Positions 7,944 through 16,363 of a stretch of DNA of 45,316 bases are shown here, in pieces. The position numbers and the translations under genes are program-made. Source of the DNA: Balnearium lithotrophicum (lineage in GTDB: Bacteria > Aquificota > Aquificia > Desulfurobacteriales > Desulfurobacteriaceae); contig NZ_FXTM01000017.1 in assembly GCF_900182585.1 (NCBI RefSeq), forward strand, positions 1 through 45,316. Reading direction: 5' to 3'. Position 1 is the stretch's first letter, and the number at the start of each line of letters is the position of its first letter. Under the pieces are notes generated by a model that saw only the letters and a program-made list of their open reading frames with translations, searched no databases and had not been told where the DNA came from.

Positions 7944-9050
7944 GTGTACGATGTCATAGTTGTAGGATTGGGGCCGGGGGGGATTTCCCTACTAAAGTCC
8001 TTGGAGAATTCAAACTTAAAAGTTCTTGCTGTTGAAAGGGGAATTTTTCCTAAAAAGAAGCCCTGTGCCGGAGGGTTAACTCCAAAGGCATACTCTATCT
8101 TAAAGGAGAAGTTTCCTGAAATTGATAGAGTTGTCAGAGAAAGAGCCTACGAGTTTTTCCTTTACAACGGTAACAGGGAAGTTGTACTCTCATCAAGGAG
8201 GGTTTTAACATACTTAACGGATAGAGCCGAACTTGACCATTTTCTTTTCAACTCTTTGAACCACAGTAAGTTTAGTCTTCATTTAGGTGAGAGTGCTCTC
8301 TCGGTAGAAATTGAAGAAGGAAGGGTAAAGCTGAAAACGGAAAAAGATTCCTATGTAGGAAGGGTTTTAGTTGACTCCTCAGGTGTGAACAGCAGAATAG
8401 CAAGACAGTTAAACGTTAATAGGGAAATTGGATTTACATACGAAAGGGACCTTAAAGTAAGGAAGAACGAGCTTATAGTTGACTTTTCCAACTTTAACTG
8501 GGGATACTACTGGGTTTTCCCAAAGGGGGAGTGGGTAACCTCAGGACTTGGGGAGTTTAAAAAGTGGAGTAATCTAAGAGGTAAGCTAATTGAATTTGAA
8601 AGAAAACACGGAATTTACGGAAACGTCCTCTGGGAATCAGGCTTCCCCATTCCTGCAGGAAAAAGAAAAAACGATGTTCTAAGAAAAAACGTTCTGTTTG
8701 TTGGAGATTCGGGAGGGCTGGTTGACCCTTTAACTGGTGAGGGGATATTCTACGCAGCAAGAAGTGGTATTTTGGCAGGTGAGTGTTTAAAGAGGTTCTT
8801 TGAAAAGTTGGATGCAGAGGAGCTCAAAAGCTATAAAAGGAAAATTGACAGGGAGTTTGGTGGGGAATTTTTCTGGGCAAGGGTTGTTGGGAAATTGTTT
8901 TTTTCCTTTAGAGGTTTAAATCTTTCGTTGGTTGAAAGGTCTGAGAAAATTGCTAACTTAACGGCAGAGCTCCTTTCTGGTGAAGTTCCGTACAGAAAAG
9001 CTCTAATGAGGTACGCGGGAATTTTACTTAGAGCTCCCTTCAGGAGGTAG
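7944..9050 (+). CDS. Geranylgeranyl-reductase-family FAD oxidoreductase
   Basis: A 368-residue flavoprotein. The N-terminus has the dinucleotide fold VIVVGLGPGGISLLKSL and an acidic ribose-binding residue in LAVERG. KKPCAGGLTPKAYSIL is the family's conserved PC-GG motif, and NVLFVGDSGGLVDPLTGEGI is the second FAD-binding motif. Members reduce isoprenoid double bonds in archaeal lipids, chlorophyll or menaquinone side chains. In a bacterium of this type a quinone or lipid prenyl chain is the likely substrate; that is inference. Start is GTG at 7944, one base after the carA stop, with AAGGGTAGG ahead. It ends 1 base before rlmI. Confidence 0.8.
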   Translation: MYDVIVVGLGPGGISLLKSLENSNLKVLAVERGIFPKKKPCAGGLTPKAYSILKEKFPEIDRVVRERAYEFFLYNGNREVVLSSRRVLTYLTDRAELDHFLFNSLNHSKFSLHLGESALSVEIEEGRVKLKTEKDSYVGRVLVDSSGVNSRIARQLNVNREIGFTYERDLKVRKNELIVDFSNFNWGYYWVFPKGEWVTSGLGEFKKWSNLRGKLIEFERKHGIYGNVLWESGFPIPAGKRKNDVLRKNVLFVGDSGGLVDPLTGEGIFYAARSGILAGECLKRFFEKLDAEELKSYKRKIDREFGGEFFWARVVGKLFFSFRGLNLSLVERSEKIANLTAELLSGEVPYRKALMRYAGILLRAPFRR

Positions 9051-9051
9051 T

Positions 9052-10251
9052 ATGCTTCAGGTTTCAATAAAGAGGGGAAGGGAAAAGAGGATAAGGGGAT
9101 TTCACCCCTGGGTTTATAAACACGAGATTCTATCATTTTCGAGAAAGCCCAAGCCGGGAGAGCTCTGCATTGTCAGGGATTACAGGGGAGGCTTTCTTGC
9201 TAAAGGTTACATAAATCCGGAGAGCTACATTTCTGTGAGAATTCTCACGTTTAAGAAGGAAGAGGAGATTGACTACGACTTCTTTGTAAGGAGAATTTCG
9301 GAAGCCCTTGAGTACAGAAGGAGTTTGGTTCCTGAGGACTGTACAGCCTTCAGGCTCATCCACTCTGAGGGAGACTACCTTCCAGGTCTGATAGTTGATT
9401 ACTATTCTGGCTACTTGGTCGTTCAGGTAACCACACTTGGAATGGAAGTTTTAAAGGAGAAAGTAGTTAGAGCTCTAATAGATGTTGTAAAACCAAAGGG
9501 AATCTACGAAAAGTCAACCGTTCCTACGAGGGAGCTTGAGGGGCTTCCCTTAGTTGAAAAGCCCCTGTACGGGGAGATTCCTGAAAGGGTTGTAATCTTA
9601 GAGAATGGAATAAAGTTCAACGTTCAGATAGTTGGGGGACAGAAGACGGGCTACTTCTTGGACCAGAGGGAGAATAAGCTTCTCTTTTCAAGGGAGTTTG
9701 TAAGTGAGGGAGATAGGGTTTTGGACGCCTTCTGCCACCTTGGGGGATTTGGACTCCATGCAGCCGTAATAGGAAAGGCTTCTGAGGTTGTTGCCCTCGA
9801 TAGTTCTCAGCTTGCACTTGATTTGGCGAGGGAAAATGCAGCTCTAAACGGGGTTGAGGACAGATTTACCTTTGTAAAGGGTGATGCTTTTAAAGTTTTG
9901 AAGGAGATGTCCTTAAAAGGTGAAAAGTTTGATTCAATAGTTATTGACCCTCCGGCATTTGCAAAGAGTAAAAAGGTTTTAGAGCAAGCAAAAAGAGGAT
10001 ACAAGGAGCTTTTCTTAAGAGGGTTAAAGATGTTAAAACCCGGAGGGAGCATTGTCGTCTGTTCCTGCTCTCACCACGTTACTCCTCCGATTTTAGAGGA
10101 GATTCTCCAGTCTGCAGCCTTTGATACGAGAACACCGTTAAAGGTTTTATACACAACGTACCAATCAAAGGACCATCCGTTTGTCCTACAGATTCCCGAG
10201 TCGAGGTACTTAAAGTGCATATTTGCAAGGAGTTTCCCTTGGGAGGTTTGA
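9052..10251 (+). CDS. rlmI: 23S rRNA cytosine methyltransferase, RlmI-like (PUA + SAM methyltransferase)
   Basis: A 399-residue protein. An N-terminal PUA domain (about 1-75, with RIRGFHPWVYKHEI and GGFLAKGYINPES) is followed by a Rossmann methyltransferase. Motif I is DRVLDAFCHLGGFGLHAA, the acidic residue of motif II is in VVALDSSQ, and motif IV IDPPAFAKSKK and CSCSHHV give the catalytic region. E. coli RlmI makes 5-methylcytosine in 23S rRNA; this family (COG1092) is best described as RNA m5C methyltransferases. A central QKTGYFLDQRENK is family-typical. The gene sits between two genes by 1-base spacing and overlapping ribosome site, so co-transcribed. Confidence 0.88.
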   Translation: MLQVSIKRGREKRIRGFHPWVYKHEILSFSRKPKPGELCIVRDYRGGFLAKGYINPESYISVRILTFKKEEEIDYDFFVRRISEALEYRRSLVPEDCTAFRLIHSEGDYLPGLIVDYYSGYLVVQVTTLGMEVLKEKVVRALIDVVKPKGIYEKSTVPTRELEGLPLVEKPLYGEIPERVVILENGIKFNVQIVGGQKTGYFLDQRENKLLFSREFVSEGDRVLDAFCHLGGFGLHAAVIGKASEVVALDSSQLALDLARENAALNGVEDRFTFVKGDAFKVLKEMSLKGEKFDSIVIDPPAFAKSKKVLEQAKRGYKELFLRGLKMLKPGGSIVVCSCSHHVTPPILEEILQSAAFDTRTPLKVLYTTYQSKDHPFVLQIPESRYLKCIFARSFPWEV

Positions 10252-10252
10252 A

Positions 10253-11155
10253 TTGATTAGGAAGGCCGTTATTCCTGTGGCGGGATTGGGAACGAGGTTT
10301 TTGCCGGCAACGAAGGCCCAGCCTAAGGAGATGCTTCCTTTGGTGGATAAGCCTGTAATCCAGTACATAGTCGAGGAGGCTGTAGCTTCAGGAATAAAGC
10401 AGATAATATTTGTTACGGGAAGACACAAGAGGGCAATTGAGGACCACTTTGATAGAAACTTGGAGCTTGAGAGAAACTTAGAGGAAAAGGGGAAGTTGGA
10501 GCTCCTGAAAGTAGTCAAGGAGATTCCGGAGGTTGCCGATTTTATCTACATAAGACAGAAGGAGCCTTTAGGTTTGGGACATGCAATCTTGACGGCTGAA
10601 CCCGTTGTGGGAAACGAGCTCTTTGCAGTTTTGTTGGGTGACGACGTTATGGTTTCAGAGGTTCCTGCGACAAGTCAACTTATCGAGGTTTTTAACAGGT
10701 ACAAGTGTTCAGTTTTGGGCCTTCAGGAGGTTCCGAAGGAGGATGTCAACAAGTACGGTATAGCCTCAGGAAAGGAGATAGAGGAGGGAATATTTAAGTT
10801 GGATGAGCTTGTTGAAAAACCAAACATTGATGAGGCTCCATCAAACTTAGCCATTGCAGGAAGGTACATTTTAACTCCCGGCATATTTGATGCCTTAAGG
10901 AGAACGCCAGTTGGGAGGGGAGGAGAGATTCAGCTTACAGATGCCATTAGGATACTATCTGAGAGGGAAGCTGTATATGGTAGGATTTTAGAGGTTAAGC
11001 GTTACGATACAGGAGACAAGTTGGGCTTTCTTGAGGCAACAGTTGATTTTGCTCTAACGAGGGAGGATTTGAGGGAACCGTTCCTCAAGTTCCTAAAAGA
11101 AAAAATTGAAAAGGAGTTAAGAAATGGCAGAGATAATTCAGGAGGGAATGGTTAA
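10253..11155 (+). CDS. galU: UTP-glucose-1-phosphate uridylyltransferase
   Basis: A 300-residue GalU. The protein starts [20 protein letters not shown] with the nucleotide-binding loop [19 protein letters not shown]; other motifs are [34 protein letters not shown] and [11 protein letters not shown]. It makes UDP-glucose for cell-surface polysaccharides. The start is set to TTG 10253, one base after the rlmI stop, because GGGAGG lies 6 bases ahead and the protein then begins exactly at the family consensus; an upstream ATG at 10223 would lie in rlmI without a ribosome site. The end overlaps lon by 32 bases. Confidence 0.95.
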   Translation: MIRKAVIPVAGLGTRFLPATKAQPKEMLPLVDKPVIQYIVEEAVASGIKQIIFVTGRHKRAIEDHFDRNLELERNLEEKGKLELLKVVKEIPEVADFIYIRQKEPLGLGHAILTAEPVVGNELFAVLLGDDVMVSEVPATSQLIEVFNRYKCSVLGLQEVPKEDVNKYGIASGKEIEEGIFKLDELVEKPNIDEAPSNLAIAGRYILTPGIFDALRRTPVGRGGEIQLTDAIRILSEREAVYGRILEVKRYDTGDKLGFLEATVDFALTREDLREPFLKFLKEKIEKELRNGRDNSGGNG

Positions 11156-13535
11156 TCAACCAAACCTACCAGAGGAGCTCCCTCTACTACCGTTAAGGGA
11201 CGTTGTTGTTTTTCCAATGATGATAGCTCCCCTCTTTGTTGGAAGGCCCTTTTCACTAAATGCAGTTGAAGAGGCATTGAGGGAGCACAAGTTAATTTTT
11301 CTGGCTACTCAGAAGAACAAGGAGATTGAGGAGCCGACGAGGGAGGAGCTCTACGACTACGGTACAGTTGCAGTAATCCTCAAAGCAATGAGGATGGGGG
11401 ACGGTAGAGTAAAGATTTTGGTTCAGGGGCTCGGAAGGGCAAAGATAAAAGAACTGAAAAAGGAGGACGGCCTCTATAGAGCTCTCTTAGAGCACGTTGT
11501 TGAGCCGGAGTACAGGGCAAGGAGCATTGAGGAGGAAGCCCTCATAAAGTTAGTAAAGGACCAGATTGAGAGGGTCGTTGCATTAGGAAAGCAGATTCCA
11601 CCCGACATGGTTGCAATTCTCCGTTCGATAGAGGACCCTGGAAGGCTTGCAGACCTCATAGCCGCTCAGATTGACCTTTCAACCGAGGAAGCTATTGAGA
11701 TTCTGTCAACAGAGGACCCCATAGAGAGGCTCAAAAAGGTAAGTGAGAGGTTGGAGCACGAGATAAAGGTTCTTGAGGTTCAGGAACTCATAAGGACAAA
11801 AGCCCGTGAGTCTATGGAGAAGGAACAGAGGGAGTACTTCTTAAGGCAACAGTTAAAGGCCATTAGGAAGGAGTTAGGAGAGGAGGAGGAAAGGAGCAAG
11901 GAGATTGAGGAGTACAGGGAGAAGATAAAAAAGGCAAAAATGCCTAAAGAAGTGGAGGAGTCGGTTTTAAAGGAGCTCTCAAGACTTGAGAAGATGCACC
12001 CCGAATCTGCAGAGGCAGCCGTTTTAAGGACCTGGCTTGAGTGGATGATTGAGCTTCCCTGGTCTAAGAGGACAAAGGACAGGTTGGACATAGAGAGGGC
12101 AAGGAAGATACTTGATGAGGATCACTACGATTTAGAAAAGCTGAAAAATAGAATCTTAGAGTACTTGGCAGTTAAATCTCTCATAAAGAAGAGAAGGAAG
12201 AGGATAAAGGAGGTAAAACAGCCTACAATTTGCTTCGTCGGTCCTCCGGGAGTAGGAAAAACATCCTTGGCCCGCTCAATAGCAAGGGCTTTGGGAAGGA
12301 AGTTTGTGAGAATTTCCTTAGGTGGCGTCAGGGACGAGGCTGAAATAAGGGGACACAGGAGAACCTACGTTGGAGCTATGCCTGGAAAGATTATTCAGGC
12401 TTTGAGGAAAGCCGGAACGAAGAATCCCGTAATTCTCCTTGATGAGATAGATAAGATGTCCTCCGACTTTAGAGGGGACCCTGCTGCAGCCCTCTTGGAG
12501 GTTCTTGACCCCGAACAGAACAGGGAGTTTGTTGACAACTACATAAACCATCCTTTTGACCTTTCGGAGGTTCTCTTTATTGCAACGGCAAACACCCCAC
12601 ACACGATTCCGGAGCCTCTCTACGATAGGTTAGAGGTTTTAAACATTCCCGGATACACAGAGTACGAGAAACTCCAGATAGCAAAGAGGTACATCGTTCC
12701 TAAGCAACTTAAAAATCACGCCCTTACAGAGAACGACATAGAGTTCACAGATTCGGCAATCCTCCACATCATAAGGCACTACACGAGGGAGGCAGGAGTA
12801 AGGAACTTAGACAGGAGAATTGCCGCCGTCTGCAGGAAGGTGGCTCTCTGGATAAGTGAGGGTAAGGAGAAGAAGTACAGAATAACTAAAAAGTTGGTCG
12901 AGAAGATTTTGGGAGCTCCAAAATTCATCCCGGAGGTTGAGCTTGGGGAGGATGAAGTAGGAGTTGCAACAGGCCTTGCATGGACGCCTGTTGGTGGGGA
13001 CGTTCTGTTTATTGAGGCAATAGTAACAAAGGGAAGTGGAAGACTAATCTTAACGGGAAGACTTGGTGACGTTATGAAGGAGTCTGCCCAGGCTGCCTTG
13101 GGATTCATAAAGGCCAATGCAGATAAGTACGGGATAAAGAAGGACTTTTCAAAGATAGACATTCACGTTCACGTACCCGCTGGTGCAATTCCAAAGGATG
13201 GGCCGTCTGCAGGAATAACAATTGCAACTGCAATGCTCTCGGCCCTAACTGAGAGGAAGGTTAGGAAGGAAGTTGCAATGACGGGAGAGATAACCCTTGG
13301 AGGAAAGGTTCTTCCCGTGGGGGGACTAAAGGAAAAGATACTTGCAGCCTTAAGGTACGGAGCTAAAACCGTTATCCTCCCTGAGAAGAACAAACAGGAG
13401 GTCATGGAGGAGCTCCCCGAGGAGGCCAAGAAGAAGATTAAACTCGTATTTGTTAACAGAGTTGAACCTGTCTTTGAACTTGCTCTTTACCCTGAGGAAA
13501 AGAAAGGAAGAACTAAGAGGAAAAAATCCTCCTGA
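11124..13535 (+). CDS. lon: ATP-dependent protease La (Lon)
   Basis: An 803-residue LonA. Order: N-terminal substrate domain ([15 protein letters not shown] onward), coiled-coil region rich in Glu/Lys, AAA+ module with Walker [14 protein letters not shown] and Walker [11 protein letters not shown], then the protease domain with catalytic serine in [14 protein letters not shown] and lysine in [16 protein letters not shown]. Length is typical. The ATG at 11124 has AAGGAG seven bases ahead; an in-frame ATG at 11148 also follows AGGAGG but at only 2 bases, so the upstream start is preferred. It ends the carA run and overlaps the convergent hydrogenase protease gene by 23 bases. Confidence 0.97.
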   Translation: MAEIIQEGMVNQPNLPEELPLLPLRDVVVFPMMIAPLFVGRPFSLNAVEEALREHKLIFLATQKNKEIEEPTREELYDYGTVAVILKAMRMGDGRVKILVQGLGRAKIKELKKEDGLYRALLEHVVEPEYRARSIEEEALIKLVKDQIERVVALGKQIPPDMVAILRSIEDPGRLADLIAAQIDLSTEEAIEILSTEDPIERLKKVSERLEHEIKVLEVQELIRTKARESMEKEQREYFLRQQLKAIRKELGEEEERSKEIEEYREKIKKAKMPKEVEESVLKELSRLEKMHPESAEAAVLRTWLEWMIELPWSKRTKDRLDIERARKILDEDHYDLEKLKNRILEYLAVKSLIKKRRKRIKEVKQPTICFVGPPGVGKTSLARSIARALGRKFVRISLGGVRDEAEIRGHRRTYVGAMPGKIIQALRKAGTKNPVILLDEIDKMSSDFRGDPAAALLEVLDPEQNREFVDNYINHPFDLSEVLFIATANTPHTIPEPLYDRLEVLNIPGYTEYEKLQIAKRYIVPKQLKNHALTENDIEFTDSAILHIIRHYTREAGVRNLDRRIAAVCRKVALWISEGKEKKYRITKKLVEKILGAPKFIPEVELGEDEVGVATGLAWTPVGGDVLFIEAIVTKGSGRLILTGRLGDVMKESAQAALGFIKANADKYGIKKDFSKIDIHVHVPAGAIPKDGPSAGITIATAMLSALTERKVRKEVAMTGEITLGGKVLPVGGLKEKILAALRYGAKTVILPEKNKQEVMEELPEEAKKKIKLVFVNRVEPVFELALYPEEKKGRTKRKKSS

Positions 13536-13950
13536 TTATTCCTTTAACTTCCGGGAGGGAACGTTTTACCCTCTCGGAGAGTCCCTTCTTAAATGTATTA
13601 ATGTTCTCAGCTTCAACACCTATAAAGTAGATTTCCATTGACATTTCATCTCTGAAAAGTTCGTATCCAAGCTTTAGAACAGAGTTTAAAGAGAGTGTAT
13701 GACTTTTGGAGTTATTTACTTTGAGATTTTCAGAACTTAATTTAAAGAAAATTATCTCTCCAGGTTTTTTTCCCAACTTTACTGCATCAACGAAAACAAC
13801 TTTTTCCTTTTTCAGGATTTTGTTTATGAGGTCGGACGTAGGAGCAAGGAAGTGAAGGGAGGGAAATTCCTCCCTCAAACTCTCAACAACGTAGTATCCG
13901 AAACCATCATCAGAAAAGTTCGGATTTCCAAAGCCTATTAAAAGGTTCAT
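13513..13950 (-). CDS. [NiFe] hydrogenase maturation endopeptidase (HyaD/HycI family)
   Basis: A 145-residue protein beginning [23 protein letters not shown], the signature GxGNxxxxDDGxG of the peptidases that clip the C-terminal tail of the hydrogenase large subunit after nickel insertion. The later acidic ligand is in [10 protein letters not shown] and the His in [11 protein letters not shown]. It follows mvhA with a 1-base stop-start overlap, so it almost certainly processes that subunit, whose C-terminus carries a 26-residue tail after CATH. Length is typical (140-165). Last gene of the hydrogenase operon. Confidence 0.9.
   Translation of the reverse strand: MNLLIGFGNPNFSDDGFGYYVVESLREEFPSLHFLAPTSDLINKILKKEKVVFVDAVKLGKKPGEIIFFKLSSENLKVNNSKSHTLSLNSVLKLGYELFRDEMSMEIYFIGVEAENINTFKKGLSERVKRSLPEVKGIIRRIFSS
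13551..13577 (+). terminator. Strong hairpin just after lon
   Basis: CCGGGAGGG at 13551-13559 pairs with CCCTCTCGG at 13569-13577 (nine pairs, one G-U), loop of nine, 16 bases after the lon stop. There is no clear U-run, so it may be a structural end or only a coincidence of the convergent coding strand. Confidence 0.4.
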
Positions 13951-15410
13951 TAGGTATTTCTAATCCTTTTGATAAGTTTCCCATCCTTTGAGTAGATTAG
14001 GAGCTCCGTTCCATACTGGCTCGGATAGGCATGGGTTGCACATGCAAGACACAGGTCGTAAGGTCTGTGAGCCATCTCTATTAGGTTGAGCTTCTCAGGT
14101 TCGTACTTTCCATCGTTTAAGTAGTACTCTGCCGCCCTCTTAACGGCCATTTGAATTGAACCGTTGTTGAACGTAGTTGGAACAACCATGTTGGCATCAG
14201 TTACCATGGCATTTTCGTCGGTTCTGTAGTGGTGTATGAGCGTTCCCCTTGGAGCTTCAATAATTCCAACACCTTCTCCCACAACTTCCTTTAACTGGGT
14301 ACAGGTATCGGAATTTGTAATTTCAGGGTCCTCAATGAGTCTCTTAATTTCCTCTGCGTGGTTGAGAATCTCTATAGCCCTTGCCCAGTGATAGGCAAAT
14401 ATGTTGTATATTGGTTTTCCGCCGAAGAAATCAACCATTTCCTCATAGGCAGCCTGGGCTAACGGAGTTGAGAATCCATTTGAGACGTTGACCCTTGCAA
14501 GTGGACCAACACTGCAGAACGGAGTTTCCTCTCCATCAACAAATCCCTTCCAGCCTACCTTCTTTAAGTAGGGAAACTTAGCGTAGCTCCAGGGAAGCGT
14601 TTTCTCTGAGAAAAACTCAAGGTAATCCTTGCCTGTAAATCTTCCAATTTCCTCCCCTGAAGGTGAGATTATTCTCTGAACTCCTTCGTAGTAGGCTACG
14701 TTACCGTTTTCATCAACAGTTCCCATGTAGTTCGTTCTTACGTTAAACTTTTCCTCCCTGAGGAGCTTTGAGTACTCCGGATTGTTTACAACAACCTCCT
14801 TAAAAAGCTCCACGCTCCTCTTACCAAGTTCCAAACACTCATCGGAGAGTTTTCTAATTTCCTCAACCTCCTCGGGTTTTAGCGACTTAGCCCATCCTCC
14901 CGGAATGGCCGGAGCCGGGTGGGCAGTTTTACCTCCCAATATTTCAACTATTCTGGCAGCTGCAAACCTCTTATTTAGAATGTCCTTAACAACATCCTTT
15001 CCTATTTTCTCTGCAACTCCAAGGAGATTCCTCTTTTCAGGAGGTGCAGTTGGACCGACTATGAAATCTGGGAGTCCCATTGCATATAGGATTTCCGTGT
15101 GGTCCTCAATGTGATGGGCTGAAAGTAGTAGTTTTCTTAATTTCTTTGCTACAGGAGGAGGCTCAACCCCAAAAACACCGTCTCCTGCCTTGAGAGAAGC
15201 CATAAAGTGGACAGCCCTGCAAACTCCGCATATTGTACTTGCTATTCTTGGAACTTCCTCTATGGGAGCTCCCTCAACCATCTTCTCGTAACCCATAAAT
15301 TCAACGACCTGAAAGAAGACCTCATCAACCTTTCCGTTATCGTCAAGGAAAATCGTTATTTTTCCGTGCCCTTCAAGTCTCGTAATTGGTTCTATTACAG
15401 CCTTTTTCAT
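13950..15410 (-). CDS. mvhA: [NiFe] hydrogenase large subunit, group 3c-like (MvhA type)
   Basis: A 486-residue catalytic subunit. N-terminal motif L1 includes EPITRLEGHGKI with the proton-transfer E13 and the nickel cysteines C61/C64 in STICGVCRAVH. Motif L2 is DLCLACATH (C454, C457, H460), followed by a 26-residue tail that the maturation protease would remove. The usual proline of DPCxxC is Leu here. Sequence style (CGVCRAVH, YEGVQRIISPSGEEIG) matches methyl-viologen-reducing / F420-non-reducing hydrogenases that pass electrons to HdrA. Cytoplasmic: no signal or Tat motif on the partner small subunit. Overlaps nothing upstream and follows mvhG by 2 bases. Confidence 0.93.
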   Translation of the reverse strand: MKKAVIEPITRLEGHGKITIFLDDNGKVDEVFFQVVEFMGYEKMVEGAPIEEVPRIASTICGVCRAVHFMASLKAGDGVFGVEPPPVAKKLRKLLLSAHHIEDHTEILYAMGLPDFIVGPTAPPEKRNLLGVAEKIGKDVVKDILNKRFAAARIVEILGGKTAHPAPAIPGGWAKSLKPEEVEEIRKLSDECLELGKRSVELFKEVVVNNPEYSKLLREEKFNVRTNYMGTVDENGNVAYYEGVQRIISPSGEEIGRFTGKDYLEFFSEKTLPWSYAKFPYLKKVGWKGFVDGEETPFCSVGPLARVNVSNGFSTPLAQAAYEEMVDFFGGKPIYNIFAYHWARAIEILNHAEEIKRLIEDPEITNSDTCTQLKEVVGEGVGIIEAPRGTLIHHYRTDENAMVTDANMVVPTTFNNGSIQMAVKRAAEYYLNDGKYEPEKLNLIEMAHRPYDLCLACATHAYPSQYGTELLIYSKDGKLIKRIRNT

Positions 15411-15412
15411 TT

Positions 15413-16363
15413 TTACCCCCTTGGTTTAACTAACTTTGACTTTGGAAGTGAATACCTGTAAAAGAGCCTTACAGGGTCGGGTACCTTCTTGAGAAGGCTT
15501 TTATCGGATAGAGTTGTTGCAATAGTGCTTATTGCCTTAACCGCAAAGTCACTTACTCCCGGTATGGGACCTCCACATCCCCTGCACGGCATGTTTGCCT
15601 TTAGACAGGCTGCCTGACAGTCTCCCTGTGTAACGGGACCAAGACACAAAAATCCTGCTTCAAGGAGGCAGGCATCCTCAGGAGGTTTCTCCAGCGTTCT
15701 TTTTACTTCAGTTGGTTTTTTCTTTACTCCTCCGTGTCTTATGGGGTTCCTAGGACAGACGTCACACACGGCGGTTCCCATTGTTAACCAGCTGCCTTTT
15801 GGGGGTAAATCACCATTTAAAAGTTTTTCTAGAATCCACTTAATGTGGTTGTAGTGGGGAGGACAGCCCCCAACGTAGTAGTCAACTTCAACTACCTGGT
15901 CTAAAGCCCTTGCCGGCATTAGTTTTGGAAGTTCTAAATCGTACTTTCCATCAACCTTGTACTCTGGTTGAGGAGTTATTCTTTCCGGATTATCTGTTGT
16001 AACGGTTTCTATGTAAGCTTTTTTAACTATTTCTTCTTGAGGAAATAGGTTTACAAGTCCTTTTATCCCCCCTAAACTTGCACAGATTCCAAAGGCTATC
16101 AGTGTTTTACACTTTCTCCTCATTAACCTTGCCATTCTTTCGTGTTCGGAGTTTCTAACGTTACCTGTAAAAAATCCAACATCTATTGAACCGTCAGGAA
16201 TATCCTCAAAATCTCTGTACTTGACGTCTATGAGCGTTGGAGCAAAAAAGGTTAGGTCGACATGCTCTAAAAAATCAACAAGTTTTCCTGCAGTATCTAA
16301 GAGTGACGTGTCACAACCGGCACATCCACCGGCCAAATAGTAGGCCATTTTAATTTTGGACAT
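15413..16363 (-). CDS. mvhG: [NiFe] hydrogenase small subunit, MvhG type
   Basis: A 316-residue iron-sulfur subunit. The proximal-cluster motif is at the N-terminus (YYLAGGCAGCDTSLLD), with further cluster cysteines in GICASLGG, VDYYVGGCPPHY and the ferredoxin-like stretch from TAVCDVCPRNP through CLLEAGFLCLGPVTQGDCQAAC to CRGCGGPIPGV. There is no Tat signal, so the enzyme is cytoplasmic. It relays electrons from the NiFe site to the MvhD-like part of the HdrA fusion upstream. The ATG at 16363 has AAGGAGGGG ahead and overlaps the end of hdrA by 14 bases, tight translational coupling. Confidence 0.93.
   Translation of the reverse strand: MSKIKMAYYLAGGCAGCDTSLLDTAGKLVDFLEHVDLTFFAPTLIDVKYRDFEDIPDGSIDVGFFTGNVRNSEHERMARLMRRKCKTLIAFGICASLGGIKGLVNLFPQEEIVKKAYIETVTTDNPERITPQPEYKVDGKYDLELPKLMPARALDQVVEVDYYVGGCPPHYNHIKWILEKLLNGDLPPKGSWLTMGTAVCDVCPRNPIRHGGVKKKPTEVKRTLEKPPEDACLLEAGFLCLGPVTQGDCQAACLKANMPCRGCGGPIPGVSDFAVKAISTIATTLSDKSLLKKVPDPVRLFYRYSLPKSKLVKPRG

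Noticed and set aside
10223-10252. ATG at 10223 as start of galU
   Set aside because: It lies inside rlmI with no ribosome site and adds ten residues that do not fit the family; TTG 10253 does.
13450-13641. Plus-strand frame running past the lon end
   Set aside because: It overlaps lon and the hydrogenase protease in other frames and shows no protein-like composition.
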